This document shows positions 60,600-64,000 of a DNA stretch of 64,000 bases, in pieces. The stretch's first letter is position 1. The number at the start of each line of letters is the position of its first letter. The notes under the pieces were generated by a model. That model saw only the letters and a program-made list of their open reading frames with translations. It was not told the DNA's origin and searched no databases. The stretch comes from Antitrichia curtipendula (lineage: Eukaryota > Streptophyta > Bryopsida > Hypnales > Leucodontaceae). The stretch spans positions 27,528,001 to 27,592,000 of the forward strand of contig OX579635.1 in NCBI GenBank assembly GCA_951230915.1, given 5' to 3'. A program made the translations under genes and the position numbers.

Positions 60600-62030
60600 A
60601 TTAGTATGCCTTGTGTTATTGCCATAGTCAAAATACAAATATAAGTAATCTTTTTTTTAGCTTGCAAAACTACCAAATTCAATATTATTTTGACGTAAGT
60701 CAAAACACCACAAAACAAAGTCTCTGCACCCTTCCTTGCAGAGAGCGTTTCAACAGTACCAAGAATGTGACCAGGGATGTATGGTTTTTGAGATCTCACT
60801 ACAACAACCAAAGCAAACAAACAACCTAATTCAAGGTATAACTATTGTGCCCTATGTTGTTGCCACAGGGATTGCCAAAGTAAAAGTCATTTTATATTTC
60901 ATAAAAACTTTGAAATTCAATAACTCTCACATTCTAGGTTAAAACGCCACGAAACGCCAGGCATGTTTGGGAGAAATTCAGGGACACTCGTCGGGCCTTG
61001 GATCTTAGCATCTCCCCATCCTGGGAAGAAGTCGTCACTGGCATCCCACTCGGCACCCACAACTCTGATGGGCACTACACCCCTGCGGACTCTACGTTCA
61101 ACATTGCGAGCGACATCTTGAGATCCTTTATTTTGTGGCACATATGGTGTGCCAGGAATAGATCTGTCTTCGAAGGAGAACACATCGACCCCAAACAAGT
61201 TTGTACTCAAGCTTGAAGAGACACCATTTTAGCCGGCATGGCTCAACGGAATAACTCCCTCTCCACTTACCATTGTTGCAGTGAAGACAGACAACTTCTC
61301 ATTAGACAGGAATTCCAGGATACTTGGTGCAAAAACGAGGTTTTTTGCTCTTGTAGTTTTCACAAGCCCCAGTGGCATCTTTCTCTCAGTCTTCCACCAA
61401 GGCTGATGCGGCCTATTGAACCGGATTGATCCGGTTTGTTTGTTTCTTTTTTCTGAGTTTGTAATGCAATGGTCACCGTTCTTTGGAAAAAAAAAAACCA
61501 AAAAAAACGCCACGAAACAAAGCCTGAGCACTCTCCTTGCCAAGGGCTTTCTGACGGTGCTCTTGTGCTGTTGTCACATCCAAAATAAAGTTAAAAGTAA
61601 TTATTTTTAAATTTTTAAAAAATCTATAACTTTCGTACTATAGGTCCAAACAAAGCCCGTGCATCCCTCCTTGCCGAGGACTTTTTGATAATACCAAAAC
61701 ATGAAGAGGGATGCACAATCCAAGAGATCGCAACATAACTAACAAGACAAATAGCCTAACTTAATGGATGGATATACTAGTGTGCTCTATGTTGTTGCCA
61801 CAACCAAAATAAAAGTAAATATAATTTTCTAATTTTTAATTCATAAAAATTTCAAAAACTTATAATTTTTACACCATGAGTCAGAACGCTACAAAACAAA
61901 GTTTGTACACCCCTCCTTGTAGAGGGCTTTTCAACAATATTAACAACTTAACTAGAGAACGTACAATTTCAAAGATTTCACTGTAACAAGAAAAACAAAC
62001 AACCTAACTTAAGTTATAGAATTTTATATT
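60600..62030. repeat. Degenerate tandem array, unit about 240-250 bp, split by a LINE
   Basis: Unit marker (A)AAC(G/A)C(C/T)AC(G/A)AAAC followed by CACCC(T/C)TCCTTG(C/T) and AGGGCTTTT. It occurs near 60702, 60941 (cut), 61513, 61645 and 61893, with CTATGTTGTTGCCACA between. One unit (61513-61645) is shortened. Confidence 0.82.
60941..61517 (+). mobile_element. 5'-truncated LINE insertion with 15 bp target-site duplication
   Basis: The insert (about 60956-61502) is flanked by AAAACGCCACGAAAC at 60941-60955 and 61503-61517. It ends in an A-rich tail (61487-61502). It encodes, on the plus strand over about 60960-61216, the end of a LINE reverse-transcriptase protein: SWEEVVTGIPLG and ILWHIWCARNRSVFE resemble the zf-RVT tail of plant L1-type elements. 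It is a dead copy. The duplicate repeats are identical, so insertion is probably fairly recent. Confidence 0.92.
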
Positions 62031-62165
62031 TTCGTATTTCATATTTCTTAGAGATGATTTTGGTAATTTCATTCAATTTTTAAAATCTTTTTTCTAAGAC
62101 AAAAGGAGTCAACTTGAAAATCAAGTAAGGTTTAGGCAATTATATACCAACAAGGATGGATGCAT

Positions 62166-62483
62166 CACTATAACAAAAGTTGGTACAAAAGAACCGCACT
62201 CAAAATCAAGCACGGTTCTTTTATCCATTGTTTTGCGCAGTCTTGAAACAACTGCAAAACTTTCTTTTTGGATTTTTGATTGCACTTTTTCAATTTATTG
62301 GGCGTGTAATATATAGTTGGAAAGGTCTTAATACTACCTTTCCAACGGTATATTATACGCCCAAAATTTCAAAAAATTACAATTAAAAATTCTTCAATCG
62401 TTTCAAGATTCCACATAACAATGGATAGAAGAATCGCACTCGATTTTGAGTGCAATTCTTTTTTACCAACTTTTGTTATAGTG
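62166..62483. mobile_element. Fold-back MITE with CACTA-like ends, 318 bp
   Basis: Begins CACTATAACAAAAGTTGGTA and ends TACCAACTTTTGTTATAGTG. Inverted pairing continues inside: GAACCGCACTC against GAGTGCAATTC, CCATTGTTTTG against ATAACAATGG, and GGGCGTGTAATATATAG against TATATTATACGCCC. Nearly the whole element can fold into one hairpin. A 3 bp target duplication is not evident. Confidence 0.88.
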
Positions 62484-64000
62484 TTGTGAAAATAGAGTTT
62501 CATTGTAATTGAAAACATCCCTTGCTACTTCTGTGTTTTGGCCTGTTATTTCTCATAAATAGACTTTGCTTTCACATCACCTAGTCCACACTAAAAAATA
62601 TATTTTGTGACACATAGCATACATTGTCACTTTATTAATTTTACAAATGATGTGTCTACTTCTTGGTTGTTGATAGTATTTGTAACAATGGTAAAAAATG
62701 ATCATTTAAACCAATTACAATACTCAAAAAATATATTGATATATAAAACTATTTGACATTAAGTATAAATGACACCAAATATAATCTATAGCATTGTAGC
62801 TAAGATGTATGTATCACAACATTTACTATGCAATTGTTACCTTGCCCGTTGAGCTCGGATGTGAAGGTTTTATGACCCCTATACATCCACTACAATTCTC
62901 TTTTCCTTTTGGACTCTTAATTCCTCCTTTCATTTTTGACATTGTCAATTTGGATTTTTTTATAAAACTTTTAAAATGGCTTCTACTTATCATACTCTAT
63001 ATATGAAGCTTGCACGTCATTCCAATAAGTATTTCAAAAATTATAAGTTTTTAAAATTTCAATTTCAAAGCAAGCGGTTAAAAGTACATTCTAAGAATAA
63101 ATTGATCAATTTTATTTGGTTGGATAGGTTGACATTATACAAATAGATTTGAGCTATTCAATTTCAACTTATGAGATGAAAGTTACAAGGAGTTCTATTT
63201 TGCAACAATGAAGGTAGAAAAAAAAATGAATTTGGTTAATGTATATAGTTTTTAAATGTGAAAAAATAAAAAATAGATAAACATGACACACATAATTATA
63301 TATTGATTACTTTGGAATCCTCTCACCACTGTAATTGAAAATTCCTAGATTCTTGTCAAAGTTATTAGCAATTTAGTTTTTTCTTTCAACAATTGCTATC
63401 TTCTACATTAAATTTCTTTTAAATATGAATATAAAACTTAATTGTTTAAATTATTTTTCATCTATTTTCAAACCATTTTGAAAGATTAAAATGTACAAGT
63501 TATGGGACATGCTTGTTTTTATTCAAAAAATGTTGAAAGTCAAAAACTTCACTTTTAGGAAAGGGCTTCAAAAAACTACCTACTAAAGTTTAGTGACATT
63601 GATGTTGCAATTCGTAGGTGCTTCAATCTAAAATTTTGGAAAGATGTATAGTACTTGAACAACTTAACTAAATATCCTATGGTTTGATTTATTAGAGATA
63701 AATATAGATGAATTTCATAGCTTTGCTTTAGATATGAGTATTTTGAAGCAATTTTGGGCTTCAAATTATTGTAGAATTTTAGGGATAAGATGCATTCTAA
63801 AAATTGATTTAACCAATTGCACACATTTTAAAGTAAGGGCTTTTGATTTTGAATAGGAATTTAAATAAGGAGGTGAATTTCTTGGCTTCAATTTTGATTT
63901 TTAAACTAACGATTAACTACATGTAAAAGTAGAATCTGGGCTACGTTAGGACATGGGCATCATCTATTTCATCTTCTTTTTAGGTGTCATAGATTGATCA
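62484..64000. other. AT-rich intergenic DNA to window end, no gene seen
   Basis: Only short AT-rich frames. No recognisable protein family, RNA or bounded repeat. Confidence 0.5.

Overview
The window is nuclear DNA of a land plant. The evidence is direct: genes split by GT-AG introns, a secreted class III peroxidase, an XIP-type aquaporin, plant-type WDR11, a MES-family esterase, interstitial TTTAGGG telomere-type repeats, and plant transposons (CACTA, Stowaway-like and other MITEs, a LINE with poly-A tail). The species cannot be named. My guess is a non-seed plant or another repeat-rich, moderately large genome, because the proteins are clearly plant-like but diverged and the spaces between genes are mostly old repeats.

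Layout. (1) 1-3.2 kb, minus: left-edge candidate gene with a GC-rich first exon that looks like an organelle-targeting leader; family unknown. (2) 4.3-5.7 kb, minus: complete three-exon class III peroxidase. (3) 5.8-10.2 kb: degenerate tandem modules interrupted by a long-TIR element and a MITE, then a 51-53 bp minisatellite. (4) 10.2-12.9 kb, minus: complete three-exon XIP aquaporin with a long basic tail and an intron made of tandem repeats. (5) 13-19.5 kb: MITE-rich, no gene. (6) 19.6-28.2 kb, minus: complete 20-exon WDR11 homologue, 1334 codons. (7) 28.2-35.9 kb: intergenic, holding a 2,245 bp non-autonomous CACTA element with target duplication. (8) 36-40.8 kb, plus: complete 19-exon cytosolic phenylalanyl-tRNA synthetase beta subunit, 599 aa, with telo-box motifs upstream. 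(9) 43.2-44.5 kb, minus: complete four-exon methylesterase-like hydrolase, 252 aa. (10) 44.5-64 kb: no supportable host gene; nested inverted-repeat elements, a 2.37 kb giant palindrome, a 5'-truncated LINE inside a tandem array, and fold-back MITEs.

The genes do not form a pathway. They are ordinary, independently transcribed plant genes for cell wall/ROS chemistry, membrane transport, TGN vesicle tethering, translation and ester hydrolysis. PheRS-beta and the esterase converge; WDR11 and PheRS-beta diverge across 7.8 kb. All exon models were assembled by eye from splice sites and family similarity. Every multi-exon model I call complete closes in frame, which is strong internal support, but no transcript or database evidence was available.

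I did not find a convincing undescribed biochemical system. The most unusual items are structural: the giant palindrome, the CACTA element with three internal tandem arrays, several MITE groups sharing TAAGGTA ends, and introns and promoters built from short tandem duplications.
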